DNA from: DASUPK01 sp963804595
GTDB taxonomy: Bacteria > Actinomycetota > Thermoleophilia > Solirubrobacterales > 70-9
Direction of reading: 5' to 3'
DNA: 64,000 bases
Assembly: GCA_963804595.1 (NCBI GenBank)
Contig: CAWDQZ010000003.1
Coordinates: 1 to 64,000, forward strand
Shown here: in pieces, positions 37,847 to 46,692 of the stretch
Layout: the number at the start of each line of letters is the position of its first letter
Position numbering within the stretch: position 1 is the stretch's first letter
Program-made: the position numbers and the translations under genes
The notes under the pieces: generated by a model
Seen by the model: the letters and a program-made list of their open reading frames with translations, nothing else
Told to the model about the DNA's origin: nothing
The model's database searches: none

Positions 37847-37900
37847 CGCCCACGCAGTATCTCGCGACCGAGGGGTGGAGCCGCTCGGCGACTAGATGCG

Positions 37901-37930
37901 CTGAGGGCAAGGATTGAACCTTGCCCTCAG
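37901..37930. terminator. Perfect 12-bp hairpin
   Basis: CTGAGGGCAAGG and CCTTGCCCTCAG around ATTGAA, followed on plus by CTCTTCTC. It lies 24 bp beyond the 3' end of the minus-strand gene at 37954, for which it is probably the terminator. Confidence 0.75.
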
Positions 37931-37953
37931 CTCTTCTCTGAACCGCGTGTTGG

Positions 37954-38194
37954 CTACGGGCCGCTCAGACAGGCGTCCACGAACAGATCGGCTTTATTGC
38001 CGAGTCCGGTTGACGACCCTGTCGTGGTTGCCGGTGACGTTGACAGCACTGTGCACCCAGTCACTCCTGCCGTCGGGTTCATTGGAGCACCGTCCGGGAA
38101 GTGGCTGTCTGTGCCGGCAGCGGCCGAGCCAGCCATGGCCATCAATCAGAGCGCAAGCGGCAACAAGTGAGACAAGAAATAGCTTCATGAGCAT
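37954..38194 (-). pseudogene. Secreted small protein, frameshifted
   Basis: Begins MLMKLFLVSLVAACAL with AAAGGAG 3-6 nt upstream, a typical signal-peptide start. The continuing sense lies in another frame: AMAGSAAAGTDSHFPDGAPM, then TGCTVLSTSPATTTGSSTGL and KADLFVDACLSGP. A shift near 38148 is needed. Two cysteines in the mature part. Confidence 0.55.
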
Positions 38195-38444
38195 CGTCTC
38201 CTTTCGATGCCTTGCGAAGCACCAGCATCTCCGACCGGGTCTCTCGCTGTCAAGGCGCGACTTTTTGAGTCAGCGAGCGCAATAGACGCCGGGTAGTCCT
38301 CCGTCCCTTCCCCGGAACTAGAACCGGTGGGCAACACGGATGCCGACCACTCATTCTGGGACGAGACTCGACACGCAAAGCATGGGGCTACGCGGCTCGC
38401 CCTATGCCATTCGACTCACGCCCCAACCAGCGAAGGGAATGCCC

Positions 38445-38720
38445 ATGATTCTCATCACGACGTACAGAGTCAAGCCGTTCCTCAGCAAAGAGGAGACCAA
38501 GGAACTGCTGGACGTTTTCGCCAAAGAGGGGGCGGGACCCGGGGCCACAGCGCACTACGTGGCTGCCGACGGCGGCCACGGTGTGGTGATCTCCGAGACC
38601 GATGACCTGGAGGGCCCGTATCGGAACATTCTGAATTACACACAGTGGGTCGAGTACGACACCAAGGTGATGCTGACGGCCGAGCAGGCCGTGCCGCACA
38701 TCGCGGACTCGATTGCCTGA
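38445..38720 (+). CDS. DUF3303-like small protein
   Basis: 91 residues, MILITTYRVKPFLSKEETKE then LLDVFAKEGAGPGATAHYVA. The ferredoxin-like pattern (strand, helix, GxxxHYVxxDGxxGVVISE, strand) is typical of DUF3303/monooxygenase-like stress proteins. AAGGGA lies 6 nt before this ATG; another in-frame ATG is at 38439. Function unknown. Confidence 0.7.
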   Translation: MILITTYRVKPFLSKEETKELLDVFAKEGAGPGATAHYVAADGGHGVVISETDDLEGPYRNILNYTQWVEYDTKVMLTAEQAVPHIADSIA

Positions 38721-38734
38721 CCTAAGCCCTTGAC

Positions 38735-38764
38735 GCCCTGGTGCGTGTAATTGCCCACCAGGGC
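38735..38764 (+). terminator. Intrinsic hairpin after DUF3303-like gene
   Basis: GCCCTGGTG pairs with CACCAGGGC across a 12-nt loop, starting 14 bp after the stop codon. A TTTTTT run follows only 20 bp later (near 38778). Confidence 0.65.
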
Positions 38765-39032
38765 CTCAAAGGAGGCGGTTTTTTGATGTGGCGCAGCGAA
38801 TAGAGCGCCGGGTGGTGCTTGTGCCAAAACGCCGCCAGGAGCGAAGCGCTCAGCCGCTGATTCTGCGTATCAGCCGGTCCAGCCCGTCTCGTAGCGCTTC
38901 TCCTATCGCTTCTCCTATCGGTACGGCCTCCCGGTAGAAGCTCATGCTCACGTAGTCCGTCCCACCCCATCCAGGGGTTTCACCCCAAGGTGCGACCGGA
39001 TTGTCACTCGTGACCCGCAACCACCCCGATGC
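38765..39032. other. No convincing gene
   Basis: Holds a copy of the phrase family around 38778-38830 (TTTTTTGATG, GCGAATAGAGCGCCGGGTGG, TTGTGCCAAAACGCCGCC), which also occurs near 11407-11465, 26235-26265 and 38260-38300. It is an intergenic repeat of about 60 bp of unknown role. Confidence 0.45.
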
Positions 39033-39206
39033 ATTGTTGAAGCCCGCACCGGCCAGCAGGCCGCGGCCCTCGCGAACTGCAAGCAGAAGCACAAGAAGGC
39101 GGTCAAGAGGAAGCGCGCAAACGACGCGCTTACCAAGTCGGTGAAGAAGAAGCTCAACAAGAAATTGAAGAAGTGCGATAAGAAGGCGGAGAAGCTCCCC
39201 GTCTAG
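39033..39206 (+). pseudogene. Lys-rich C-terminal remnant
   Basis: ARTGQQAAALANCKQKHKKA then VKRKRANDALTKSVKKKLNK and KLKKCDKKAEKLPV is the Cys/Lys-rich end seen on some secreted proteins of this group. No start or upstream domain fits. Probably the tail of a deleted exoprotein gene. Confidence 0.45.
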
Positions 39207-39387
39207 TGATAGGACTGCACTAGCCCTCGGTGCCGTCGAACGTGGCCGCGCCGGCTGGCCGGAGCACGGAGAGGCCCCCACCGCGGGGCTTCTTCGCGTC
39301 ACGCACCCGCCTTGCATGGGGTGTAAATCGGGCCGGTACGGTCGTTCTGGGTAGGGGAAACCTGGAGTTAGGGAGAGGGAGGGCCTC

Positions 39388-40100
39388 ATGGCCACCAGTA
39401 AGGGCAGGCTGCTCGTCGGTACGGGCATATCGCTCGGCGCCGCGGCGGCCGAGTACGCACGCGACCGTCAAGCAATCTGAAGGCGCTCGCCTGCGTGCTG
39501 CTGTTCTTCCACGGCGGCGGCTTCGTCGCGGGAGACGCCACCGTCCCGGCAGACGTGGTCGCCGCAGCACCCGTGAAGTGCGTGGTGGTTGGCGTCCCGT
39601 ACACCCTCGGGAACCTCGGCGCGGCCTGGCGCGATTCGCGCGATGCAGCCAAGAGGGTGCGCCATAAGCACCGCCGGGTCCTCGCCTACGGGGAATCCGC
39701 GGGTGCGGCCATCGCCACCCGCCTCGCGCAGGAGGGGCTGGCAGATGCCACTGCTGCATTCATCCCGCCCGCCGATCTGTGGGCCGGGATCAAGGACCCG
39801 GCCGTCAAACAGATGATCGACTCCACTGGCGCGAGCGACGCGGAGCGGTGGCAGCTCTCGCCCGCGATGCACTCCTCGCAACGGCCCGTGCTCGCGCAAA
39901 TCATGCGGCAGGACCTGCTGCTCAACACCGACGCTCAATGGTCGTGGGTGGACCGCGACCCGCGCGTCGACGGCCAGCAGGTCGAGGGCACGCATGTGTG
40001 GCCCGTGAAACCGGCGGAGCGGGCAACGCAACTTACGTCAGCGATGGACTTTCTGAAACGCAAGACCAAGAGGTTGCGCCGAGTGCGGCTCCGGGCGTGA
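39388..40100 (+). pseudogene. Alpha/beta hydrolase (HSL-like), frameshifted near the N terminus
   Basis: MATSKGRLLVGTGISLGAAA is a plausible signal peptide; the frame then stops at 39480. The sense continues in another frame: KALACVLLFFHGGGFVAGDA (oxyanion-hole HGGGF), LAYGESAGAAIATRLAQ (nucleophile GESAG) and VEGTHVWPVKPAE (catalytic His). HGGGF and GESAG mark hormone-sensitive-lipase-type esterases. One indel near 39465 separates the parts; otherwise the domain is complete, so it might still be expressed from GTG 39495. Confidence 0.65.
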
Positions 40101-40168
40101 TGGGGTCACACACAACGGCAGAGCAGATTTCGTACCTCAGCAAGATCCACATCCGACGCTGAGCTCTT

Positions 40169-40681
40169 CTACAGCGTGATCGTCCCAGCGATGTCAAGCG
40201 CCGAGTGGGCGCCCGCCCCTTTGAGTGTGGCGGTGCCGCCGCCTGTAGCGCCGGCAAAGACGCCAGTGCCGCCGGTGATCACAAATGAGGCTGTCGCAGT
40301 GAAGGGGTTGCCGAATGACCCTTCCGAGCGGTGGGCGTTCTGTGAGTTCCCGGGGAAGCAGACCGTGGCCGTGGCATCCGCTGTGAATGAACCGCTTTGG
40401 TCTGCGAGCGTGACCGTCACCTCGGCGGTCACCAAGTCACAGTTGCTGTTTGGGATCGGGGTAAGGCCGGAGGGCTGTAGCTCATAGCTGGCTGGCCCGA
40501 AGCCGGAGACACTGCCGGTGCCGCAGAAGTCGAGGATGCCTCCGGGGCACGGCGGCGCGTTTCTCTGCTGAGCATTTTTGAAATGCGCTTCGAAGCTTTG
40601 CGTTGTCTGCGCTTCGGCGAGCGGTGGGATAGCTAGCAGGGAGACCACTCCGAGTGCGCCGAGCAGGGCGATGCGTCGCAT
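40169..40681 (-). CDS. Secreted beta-rich protein
   Basis: 170 residues from an ATG with GGAGGA 3-4 nt upstream. Signal peptide (RRIALLGALGVVSLLAIPPL then AEAQ). The mature part is beta-rich with Gly-rich turns (FVITGGTGVFAGATGGGTAT) and four cysteines (PPCPGGILDFCGTGS). It is a paralogue of the protein at 41234-41839, which shares NAPCP...CGxGxVxGYG and AGA(T/Q)GxGT. Function unknown. Confidence 0.7.
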   Translation of the reverse strand: MRRIALLGALGVVSLLAIPPLAEAQTTQSFEAHFKNAQQRNAPPCPGGILDFCGTGSVSGFGPASYELQPSGLTPIPNSNCDLVTAEVTVTLADQSGSFTADATATVCFPGNSQNAHRSEGSFGNPFTATASFVITGGTGVFAGATGGGTATLKGAGAHSALDIAGTITL

Positions 40682-40870
40682 GGGTCCTCCTTTGGTGGTG
40701 CAGATGAGGCAGGGCTTCGCCTTGGAGCCCCGGCTCAACCGAACCTATCGGGGTTCGAGCGGAGCTGTCCATCCCCACTAACGGGTATGGACATCCATGG
40801 TTCCGGCGCGTGTGTTCGGATGGGCGGTTAGCGAGCCAGCCGGTCAGGTCCCGCCGGTCACCGGCCCGCC

Positions 40871-40924
40871 CTAATCCGTCGAAAGAGCCCGTTGGATCGC
40901 CTTCAGCGGTTCTCGCTCCGACAT
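40871..40924 (-). pseudogene. SnoaL 5'-end remnant with promoter
   Basis: The conserved promoter (AGTATC on plus at 40934-40939), GGCG and ATG are intact, but the reading frame is MSEREPLKAIQRALSTD and stop. Only the first codons resemble the family. It is a solo 5' end, complementing the solo 3' ends elsewhere. Confidence 0.6.
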
Positions 40925-40955
40925 CGCCCACCCAGTATCTCTCGGACGGGTGCTC

Positions 40956-40974
40956 GCCTTTCGTCCAAAACGGC
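40956..40974. repeat. Palindrome, TTTCGTCCAAAACGGC type
   Basis: GCCTTTCGTCCAAAACGGC, 16 bp upstream of the -10 box of the solo SnoaL 5' end on the minus strand. Confidence 0.55.
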
Positions 40975-41038
40975 TATTCCCCAGATCTCGTCCCGTTGGC
41001 CGAGACCGCCGTGTACACGTTGCGAAGGGTCGGTCGCG

Positions 41039-41227
41039 ATGAGCCTGTCCCTGCGGCTCCGGCCGCAAGGCGAAGCGGACTGCCGCGGCGTCGAAGCGCG
41101 GTCCGACCGAGGAGAGCCTCGCCGCGCTCCTCTCTACGTCTCGCCGGAGGCGGCGCGGGAACTCAGCCATGTCCCGGAAGATCAGTTTGAGCGGCTGCTC
41201 GACGAGCTGGCGGAGCTGCTCGAGTAG
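41039..41227 (+). CDS. Small hypothetical protein
   Basis: 62 residues, MSLSLRLRPQGEADCRGVEA with a helical C terminus (EAARELSHVPEDQFERLLDE then LAELLE). No family recognised. The C-terminal helix and codon pattern suggest a genuine gene, but the N-terminal part is Arg-rich and may be a wrong extension. Confidence 0.4.
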   Translation: MSLSLRLRPQGEADCRGVEARSDRGEPRRAPLYVSPEAARELSHVPEDQFERLLDELAELLE

Positions 41228-41233
41228 CCTGCC

Positions 41234-41839
41234 TCAGCCTGCGCGGTTCAGGCTGCCCCGGACGGTCCAGACGCCGATCCCGCCCGCGCTCTCGAAGCGC
41301 ACCGTTCCGGTCCCCTGCGCTCCCGCGAAGGCCCCCGAGCTCGCGTCGCCGTCCACCGTGTAGGCGAGGCTGAAGGTGCCGGGATGGCCGTAGCTGCTCG
41401 GCCCCGCATGGGAGTCGCCCGACTCGCCCGGCTGGCAGAACGTCCCCGCCGAGTCCAGGACGAGCTCGCCCGAACCATCGACGGGATCGATTGCCAGGGT
41501 CCACTCGACCGAGAGGCAGGGGCTGTCGGGGATCTCGGAGAACGCCTCGTCGACGATCGTGATCGTCGACTTGCCATAGCCGTTCACCCGCCCGACGCCG
41601 CAGAGCTCATCCGCCGGACACGGCGCGTTCGACGCGGGATGGCCCCTCGGGAAGTGGACCTTGAAGTTCGCCTGGAGCCCGCTCGCCGCCAACGCTGACG
41701 GCACGGCCAAAAGGGCTACCACAACCGCAACCGAGGCCGCGAGGAGCGTGCGTTGCTTGTGGCTCGTGCGCCCTGTTGTAGTCACAGTGATACCCCCCGT
41801 CTTCCGAGCTGTGGGCATGTTCCTCAGCATCCAATTCAC
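41234..41839 (-). CDS. Secreted beta-rich protein
   Basis: Up to 201 residues; internal Mets at 41830 and 41818 are alternative starts. Signal peptide RTLLAASVAVVVALLAVPSA then LAAS. The mature part (LQANFKVHFPRGHPASNAPC ... GAFAGAQGTGTVRFESAGG) matches the paralogue at 40169 and probably has the same beta-barrel or jelly-roll type fold, with disulfides. Confidence 0.7.
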   Translation of the reverse strand: MNWMLRNMPTARKTGGITVTTTGRTSHKQRTLLAASVAVVVALLAVPSALAASGLQANFKVHFPRGHPASNAPCPADELCGVGRVNGYGKSTITIVDEAFSEIPDSPCLSVEWTLAIDPVDGSGELVLDSAGTFCQPGESGDSHAGPSSYGHPGTFSLAYTVDGDASSGAFAGAQGTGTVRFESAGGIGVWTVRGSLNRAG

Positions 41840-41923
41840 AAGCGCGAGCCTAACCTGGGGCTAGACGGCGCGTCAACCACCAAAGCGTGGACGTTTTCCG
41901 GCGACATCGTCAGGGCTCCTTCG

Positions 41924-41999
41924 CGCGAGAAACGGCAGTGCAGCGTCAAACCGCCGCTTTCGATGCAAAGGGGATAGCTGCTTCTCGTCCAAAGCAGCT
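41924..41999. repeat. Composite palindromes before SnoaL stop
   Basis: First GTGCAGCGTCAAACCGCCGC with a degenerate GCTTTCGATGCAAAG core (as at 10441-10478), then a 24-bp inverted repeat AGCTGCTT/AAAGCAGCT around CTCGTCC (41976-41999). The second overlaps the stop codon of the minus-strand SnoaL gene, where it could act as its terminator. Confidence 0.65.
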
Positions 42000-42396
42000 A
42001 CACCGAAAGCCCGGCGGCTTCGAGGGCCTGCGCTCGTTCCGGAAAGGTCTCGATCCGAATTACCTTCCGCCCACGAAACGACCAGACGGTGAAGTAACGC
42101 TCGTCACTCGGAACGCCGCTGATCCGAGCGACGCCCTGCTGACGGACGCTCACGAGCACGCTGTCTCCTGCGGGGATTAACTCCTCGGCCTTCAGCGTGA
42201 AATCCGCCCACGTGTCAAAGAGCCCGCGCGTCGCTGCCGCGACCGCTTCGACGCCGACATAGACCTCGGCGTCGGGAGCATCCTGCATCATCAAGAAGAC
42301 GATGTGCGGGTCGAGCAGATCGACGCTGGCGCGAAAGTCGCCCTCGCCGAATCGCGCATAGATCGCCCGCACGATCTCCACGTTCTCCTGCGACAT
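41998..42396 (-). CDS. SnoaL/NTF2-like family protein
   Basis: 132 residues, MSQENVEIVRAIYARFGEGD ... ERAQALEAAGLSV. Last of a three-gene array; the terminal residue is Val because the palindrome overlaps the stop. A long plus-strand frame through this array (42304-43287) is an antisense artefact of the regular codon pattern. Confidence 0.87.
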   Translation of the reverse strand: MSQENVEIVRAIYARFGEGDFRASVDLLDPHIVFLMMQDAPDAEVYVGVEAVAAATRGLFDTWADFTLKAEELIPAGDSVLVSVRQQGVARISGVPSDERYFTVWSFRGRKVIRIETFPERAQALEAAGLSV

Positions 42397-42399
42397 CGC

Positions 42400-42798
42400 C
42401 TACTCCCGCAGCCCGACGGCTTCGAGGGCTTCGGCTCGCTCCTGGAACAGCCGAAGGCGAGTGATCTGCCCATTCTCGAATGTGAACACGAGCGTGCTCC
42501 TCGCGCTCACCTCGATTCCCTGGCGCCCCCGCATGTGGGCGGTGTTCGAGATCACGACTTCGGAGCCTTCCTCCGTGAAGCCGTGCACCTCAAGTTGGAC
42601 GTCCTCAAACGTCGACCAGAACTCGCCCCAGAAGACCTCATGCTCGCCATGACCGCGATAGACACCCTTGAGCGGCCCTCGGGAACGCGACCAGTCAATT
42701 TCCGCGTCGGGGTGAAACGAAGCCAACCACGTCTTCGGGTCGCGCCGGTTCCACGCTTCGAGGTGACGCTGCACCGTCCCGACGTTCTCCTCCGACAT
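42400..42798 (-). CDS. SnoaL/NTF2-like family protein
   Basis: 132 residues, MSEENVGTVQRHLEAWNRRD ... ERAEALEAVGLRE. Middle gene of the array with 3-nt gaps on both sides. Segment YRGHGEHEVFWGEFWSTFED fits the family. The tail reads GLRE, where GLSE is usual. Confidence 0.87.
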   Translation of the reverse strand: MSEENVGTVQRHLEAWNRRDPKTWLASFHPDAEIDWSRSRGPLKGVYRGHGEHEVFWGEFWSTFEDVQLEVHGFTEEGSEVVISNTAHMRGRQGIEVSARSTLVFTFENGQITRLRLFQERAEALEAVGLRE

Positions 42799-42801
42799 CG
42801 C

Positions 42802-43212
42802 CTACTCCCGCAGCCCCGCGGCTTCGAGGGCTTCGGCGTGGCTCAGGAAGTCCTCCGAGCGGAGGATCTTCCCGCCTCGGAAGCTGACGAGCTGCCCGAA
42901 TTCCTGGCTGGACTCGATACCAGACGTGCGGCCGCTCACGTCGAGATGACCGAGGAGCAGAACCGACTCGCCGAGGTCGCGAATCTCCTGAATCTGAGCT
43001 GTGAAACCTCCCCACGCCTCGCCGCGATATTCCTCCCAGGCCGTTCGGGCACCGTCATGGCCCCGATATGTGCTTTTTCTGCCCTCCACGGCTTGCGGGA
43101 TGGCGGTATGCCACTCGGCCTCGGGATCAGCCTCGGCCAAGAAGGCGTCCAGATTGTCGGCGTTCCAGGCCTCATTGGCTCGCTGGAGGGTGTCCACGTT
43201 CTCCTGCGACAT
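42802..43212 (-). CDS. SnoaL/NTF2-like family protein
   Basis: 136 residues, MSQENVDTLQRANEAWNADN ... SHAEALEAAGLRE. First of the array, preceded 3 nt upstream by the solo 3' end of another copy. No GATACT promoter is present here, so it is probably transcribed from upstream. The MSQEN ATG at 43212 is preferred to the GTG one codon earlier. Confidence 0.87.
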   Translation of the reverse strand: MSQENVDTLQRANEAWNADNLDAFLAEADPEAEWHTAIPQAVEGRKSTYRGHDGARTAWEEYRGEAWGGFTAQIQEIRDLGESVLLLGHLDVSGRTSGIESSQEFGQLVSFRGGKILRSEDFLSHAEALEAAGLRE

Positions 43213-43215
43213 CAC

Positions 43216-43245
43216 CTACTCCCGCAGCCCGGCGGCTTCGAGGGC
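43216..43245 (-). pseudogene. SnoaL 3'-end remnant
   Basis: Ten codons (ALEAAGLRE and stop) in exact register for a fourth array member, then unrelated sequence from 43246. It ends where the beta-helix gene's 3' flank begins, which suggests an upstream cassette was deleted. Confidence 0.7.
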
Positions 43246-43273
43246 TCATGCTGCGCAAGCTCCGCCCCCTCGG

Positions 43274-44476
43274 CTACCTGCAAATGACGTTCGTGCACTG
43301 CAGCGGGTTGCCGTTGCCGCTCGCGCGATTGCCGCCGCCATCGATCACCCCTGCGACGGCTTCGATCCCAAGGTCGCCGTTGTTGACGGCGGTGTTGGCG
43401 CGGATGATCGTTCCGGGGGCATCGACGTCGATGCCGTCATCGGCTGCCCCGGTCACCAGGTTGCCTTGGACGAGCGTATTGGTGGCGGCCGACGCCACTG
43501 CGATCCCGTCGATTCCACCGCTGACCTTGTTCTTGCGCACGAGGTTGGCATCGCCCTGCGGCACGGAGATCCCGGACGCACGCCGAGACGTCGTTGTGCT
43601 CGACGCGATTGCGGTCGCCGGAGATCAGCAGCCCGCCCCCCGCTTCGTTGCGCTCGATCACGTTTTCGTCGGAGGAGGCCATGTCGATCACAAGTCCGCC
43701 GCAAAAGTCTCGCAGAGCGTGTTGCGCGAGATCTCGTTTCGGTGAGCGCCGCGGCCGACTATCCCGCCGACTATCCCGCCGACGCGGCTCCGAGTAACGG
43801 TATTGCCGGCCGAGTCCCAGATCACGATGCCCGTCCCGTCGGCGCCGGCGAGGCTGTCCACGATCCGGTTGTGGTCGGAGCCGTCCGCGAGTCGGATCCC
43901 GTCACCCTGGTGGATGGCGATTCCCCCGTCGACCGAGCTCCGGGAGATCTCGTTGCCGTCCGAGGCCGAAAGCAGGAGCGCCGGATCTCCACCGGCGATC
44001 GTGCTGCTGTCGAGCTCATTGCGATGGGAGTTGGAGAGCAAGATCCCGACGCCCGGTTGGTTCATTGGGCGCGGAAAGCCGGCGACCGTAAGCCCGTCCA
44101 GGGCGCTCTCGTCGACATCGACCAGCGCCACGCCGACGGCAACGCCGTTGGGCCGGATCGTCCCGTCGAGGATTCGGATCCGGTCGTAGCCGCCGCGATC
44201 GTCGATCACGGCCGTCCCCGCGCAGTCGGCCTCGCACGCGGTCGAGATCGTGTGGCCGTTGAGATCGAGCGTGACCCGGTGGGCTCCGATCGTGAGCGCC
44301 GATGAAGTGCCGGAGAGGTCGGCACAGTCGAGGTCGCTGTCGAGCGTCGTGTCCTCGGTGATCACGTCACCGCAGCTCACCTGGTCGGCGCGCGCCGGGG
44401 TAGCGGACGCCGGGGTGGCGAGCATCCCCGCAAGGCACAACGTGGCGACGGTGCCCGCTGCGATCTTCTTGCGCAT
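43274..44476 (-). pseudogene. Secreted right-handed beta-helix protein, two frameshifts
   Basis: Signal peptide (AAGTVATLCLAGMLATPASA), then a long series of beta-helix coils: GAHRVTLDLNGHTISTACEA, GVGILLSNSHRNELDSSTIA, GIVIWDSAGNTVTRSRVGGI, NVIERNEAGGGLLISGDRNR, and NLVRKNKVSGGIDGIAVASA through NPLQCTNVICR. Frame changes near 43690 and 43570 join the three parts. Such proteins resemble NosD/polysaccharide-lyase-like surface proteins. Upstream, TAGGGT near 44520 may be the -10 box. Confidence 0.72.
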
Positions 44477-44631
44477 CGTTCCTCTCCTTCCCCCTTGCCA
44501 TTCCTAATGCGCTTGCTCAGACCCTACTCAGAACAGTGCGTTGTTTCTAGGGCGAGGGGAGGGTGTCGATCCCGGTTCCCAGGCTCAGGAGACCGCCGAT
44601 TGAGCGACGGTGCGCGCCAGTCGTGAGCGGC

Positions 44632-44754
44632 CTACTCCGAAAGGCCGGCGGCTTCGAGGGCTTCGTCGCGGTCCGGGAACCACTCGGAGCGAACCACTCT
44701 CCCATCGCGGAACGTAAATACGACCCCATAGCTCCAATGGAGCGCTACCGTCAC
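44632..44754 (-). pseudogene. SnoaL 3'-end fragment
   Basis: About 40 codons remain: VALHWSYGVVFTFRDGRVVR then SEWFPDRDEALEAAGLSE and stop. These are the last strands of the barrel and the conserved tail. The 5' two thirds are missing. The gap 44755-44979 holds no clear gene, only a GTGGTAGC/CTGGTAGC pair near 44815-44832. Confidence 0.75.
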
Positions 44755-44979
44755 CCATCGGTTGACGCTGCCAAGCAGCGGCTACTGGGGGCCTTCGAGA
44801 TCTCGTTGCCCGAAGTGGTAGCGAGACTGGTAGCAGCGAGGCCGCAAAGTGACGACCGCGGCCAAATTGGCCCAACTGCGACCCATGTGAGAGGGTGCTC
44901 CGGTTATGCGCGGGCGCGCCGCTAGGCGCGACCCGTATCAGGACGGAGGAGCAACCCGATTCATGAGGGACGGAGAGGA

Positions 44980-45588
44980 ATGAGCTGGCGGATCAGCGGC
45001 AGCTACTTCGAGTCGTGTAACTGCGACCCGATCTGTCCCTGCCGCAAGATCGACGGAGTCCCCGGTGGACGGTCGACAGATGGAGAGTGCCTGGGCGTCC
45101 TCTCGTGGTTGATCGCGGAGGGCGACGCGGACGGCGTGGACCTCGGTGGGCTCCCGGTCGCAATGGCCACTCGCTATAGCGACGACGAGGAAGGCTCGCC
45201 GTGGAGCTGGATCCTGTATCTCGACGCCGGTGCGGCGGACGATCAGCGTGAGGCGCTCGAGGCGATTTACGCCGGGCGCCTCGGCGGAGATGCGGAGACA
45301 CATTTCCCGTGGGCCTGGAAGGCGAGCGAGCTGCTCGCTGTGAAGCCGGTAGAGATCGAAGTCGAGCACAGCCGCCGGCGCCAACGGCTGCGCATTCGCG
45401 ATCGCGTCAGCGTCCGAATCCGCGATCGCTACCAGGGTCCCGAGAAGGTGACGTGCGTGATTCCCGGCCATGACCGGGATGGCGAGGAGCTCGTCGCGGA
45501 CGAGCTGATCGTCGAGGACGGCCCGCTCGAGTTCAGCTACCGGGGCGTCTGCGGCTACGGCGGGACGTTCGACTACTCGGGCGCCTAG
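44980..45588 (+). CDS. DUF1326-domain protein
   Basis: 202 residues beginning MSWRISGSYFESCNCDPICP. The ESCNCDPICPCR cluster is diagnostic of DUF1326, a family of unknown function that may bind metal through these cysteines. Length is typical. GGAGAGGA precedes the ATG. The 3' end overlaps the convergent peptidase gene by 4 bp. Confidence 0.85.
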   Translation: MSWRISGSYFESCNCDPICPCRKIDGVPGGRSTDGECLGVLSWLIAEGDADGVDLGGLPVAMATRYSDDEEGSPWSWILYLDAGAADDQREALEAIYAGRLGGDAETHFPWAWKASELLAVKPVEIEVEHSRRRQRLRIRDRVSVRIRDRYQGPEKVTCVIPGHDRDGEELVADELIVEDGPLEFSYRGVCGYGGTFDYSGA

Positions 45589-46610
45589 GAGTAGGAGTCC
45601 CAGTACTGCAGCTCCGGCAGCGGGTCATAGGGCGCCCCGCCGACGAACCAGCCGGGCGCGGTCCAGCGCTCGAAGTGCAGGTGGCAGCCATCGGCGTCCC
45701 CGGTCGCTCCGACTCGCCCGATCTGCTGGCCGGCGTAGACGATCGTCCCCGGCGCCGCCCAGCTGGGCCGCTGCAGGTGCATGTAGACGGAGTCGGTGCC
45801 GGTGAGCCCGCCGTGGATCACGACGTAGTAGCCGGCGCCCGACGCCTGGTAGGCGTTGACCTTCACCTCGCCGGTCTCGTCCACGACCTCCCTCTGGCCG
45901 CATGCTGCCGGGATGTCCTGCCCCTGATGGACGTGGCCGGAACGGGGCGTTCCGAAGCGCGCATCCGCTCCGCCGAAGTTGTGCGGGCCCGGTAGCGGGA
46001 AGGCGTGCAGGTGCATGGCGAAGGGCGCGGTGTGGCCCGAGAGCGTGGCGCCCGCAGTATTTGCCTTCCCGAGCTTGAGCCGGTAGGCCCCGTCGGGAGC
46101 GGCGCCCACCGGCGTCATGCCGTTCCACGCCACGGAGTCGGAGCTCGCTCCGCCGAAGCTCACGGGCAGCGCCTGGACCACGTTGCCGATGGCGTCGAGA
46201 ACCTTCACCTTGGCGTTGCCTGCGCGGCGGGAGCTGACCGTGAGCGTGGGGCTCACCAGGCCCTGGACGAAGAAGCTGCCCCTGACCTCCCGCTTCGTGA
46301 GGAGCTTCCGGATCCGCTTCGCGTCCCTGCGGCTGACGACCCCATTCACCGGCCAGCCCCGCTGGCCCTCGAGCACCTCGACGCTCCTCGTCGTCCCCTT
46401 GCCGAAGGCACCGTCGCTTGCGGTCGAGATCCCGAGTCGCGTCAGTGCGCGCTGCAGGTAGCGGACGTCCTTGCCCTTCATTCCGCTGCGGAGGACACGG
46501 GAGCCGAAGGGATGCCTGTGCCTGGGCTTGGCGTCGGCTGCGGTCGGGAGCGCTGCGATCAACGCCGCCGCGACGAGGGCGATCAGGAATCTGGGTCTGT
46601 CCGAACCCAT
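45585..46610 (-). CDS. Secreted M23-type peptidase with peptidoglycan-binding domain
   Basis: 341 residues. Signal peptide (RFLIALVAAALIAALPTAAD). Residues about 38-95 are a peptidoglycan-binding domain (KDVRYLQRALTRLGISTASD). A FlgD-like Ig-type segment follows (AGNAKVKVLDAIGNVVQALP, GAYRLKLGK). The C-terminal M23/LytM domain has FGTPRSGHVHQGQDIPAACG and HLHFERW, with metal-ligand candidates His and Asp in HxGxD and HLH. It probably cuts or binds cell-wall peptides. The longer frame upstream overlaps the thrS promoter and is rejected. Confidence 0.85.
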   Translation of the reverse strand: MGSDRPRFLIALVAAALIAALPTAADAKPRHRHPFGSRVLRSGMKGKDVRYLQRALTRLGISTASDGAFGKGTTRSVEVLEGQRGWPVNGVVSRRDAKRIRKLLTKREVRGSFFVQGLVSPTLTVSSRRAGNAKVKVLDAIGNVVQALPVSFGGASSDSVAWNGMTPVGAAPDGAYRLKLGKANTAGATLSGHTAPFAMHLHAFPLPGPHNFGGADARFGTPRSGHVHQGQDIPAACGQREVVDETGEVKVNAYQASGAGYYVVIHGGLTGTDSVYMHLQRPSWAAPGTIVYAGQQIGRVGATGDADGCHLHFERWTAPGWFVGGAPYDPLPELQYWDSYS

Positions 46611-46692
46611 TGGCGCTCCTAACGGGTGTACGCCGGCCGAGTTGCGCCTCCCTGCAAGCTGGGCGCGAACACCCACGGATAGCCTTAGCCGC

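Noticed and set aside
36893..38170. A 425-codon plus-strand frame over the SnoaL pair at 37.0-37.8 kb
   Set aside because: The same antisense phrases appear twice in it, and the minus-strand SnoaL genes explain the sequence fully.
42304..43287. A 327-codon plus-strand frame over the SnoaL triad
   Set aside because: Antisense shadow; the minus-strand genes have family motifs, regular spacing and proper starts.
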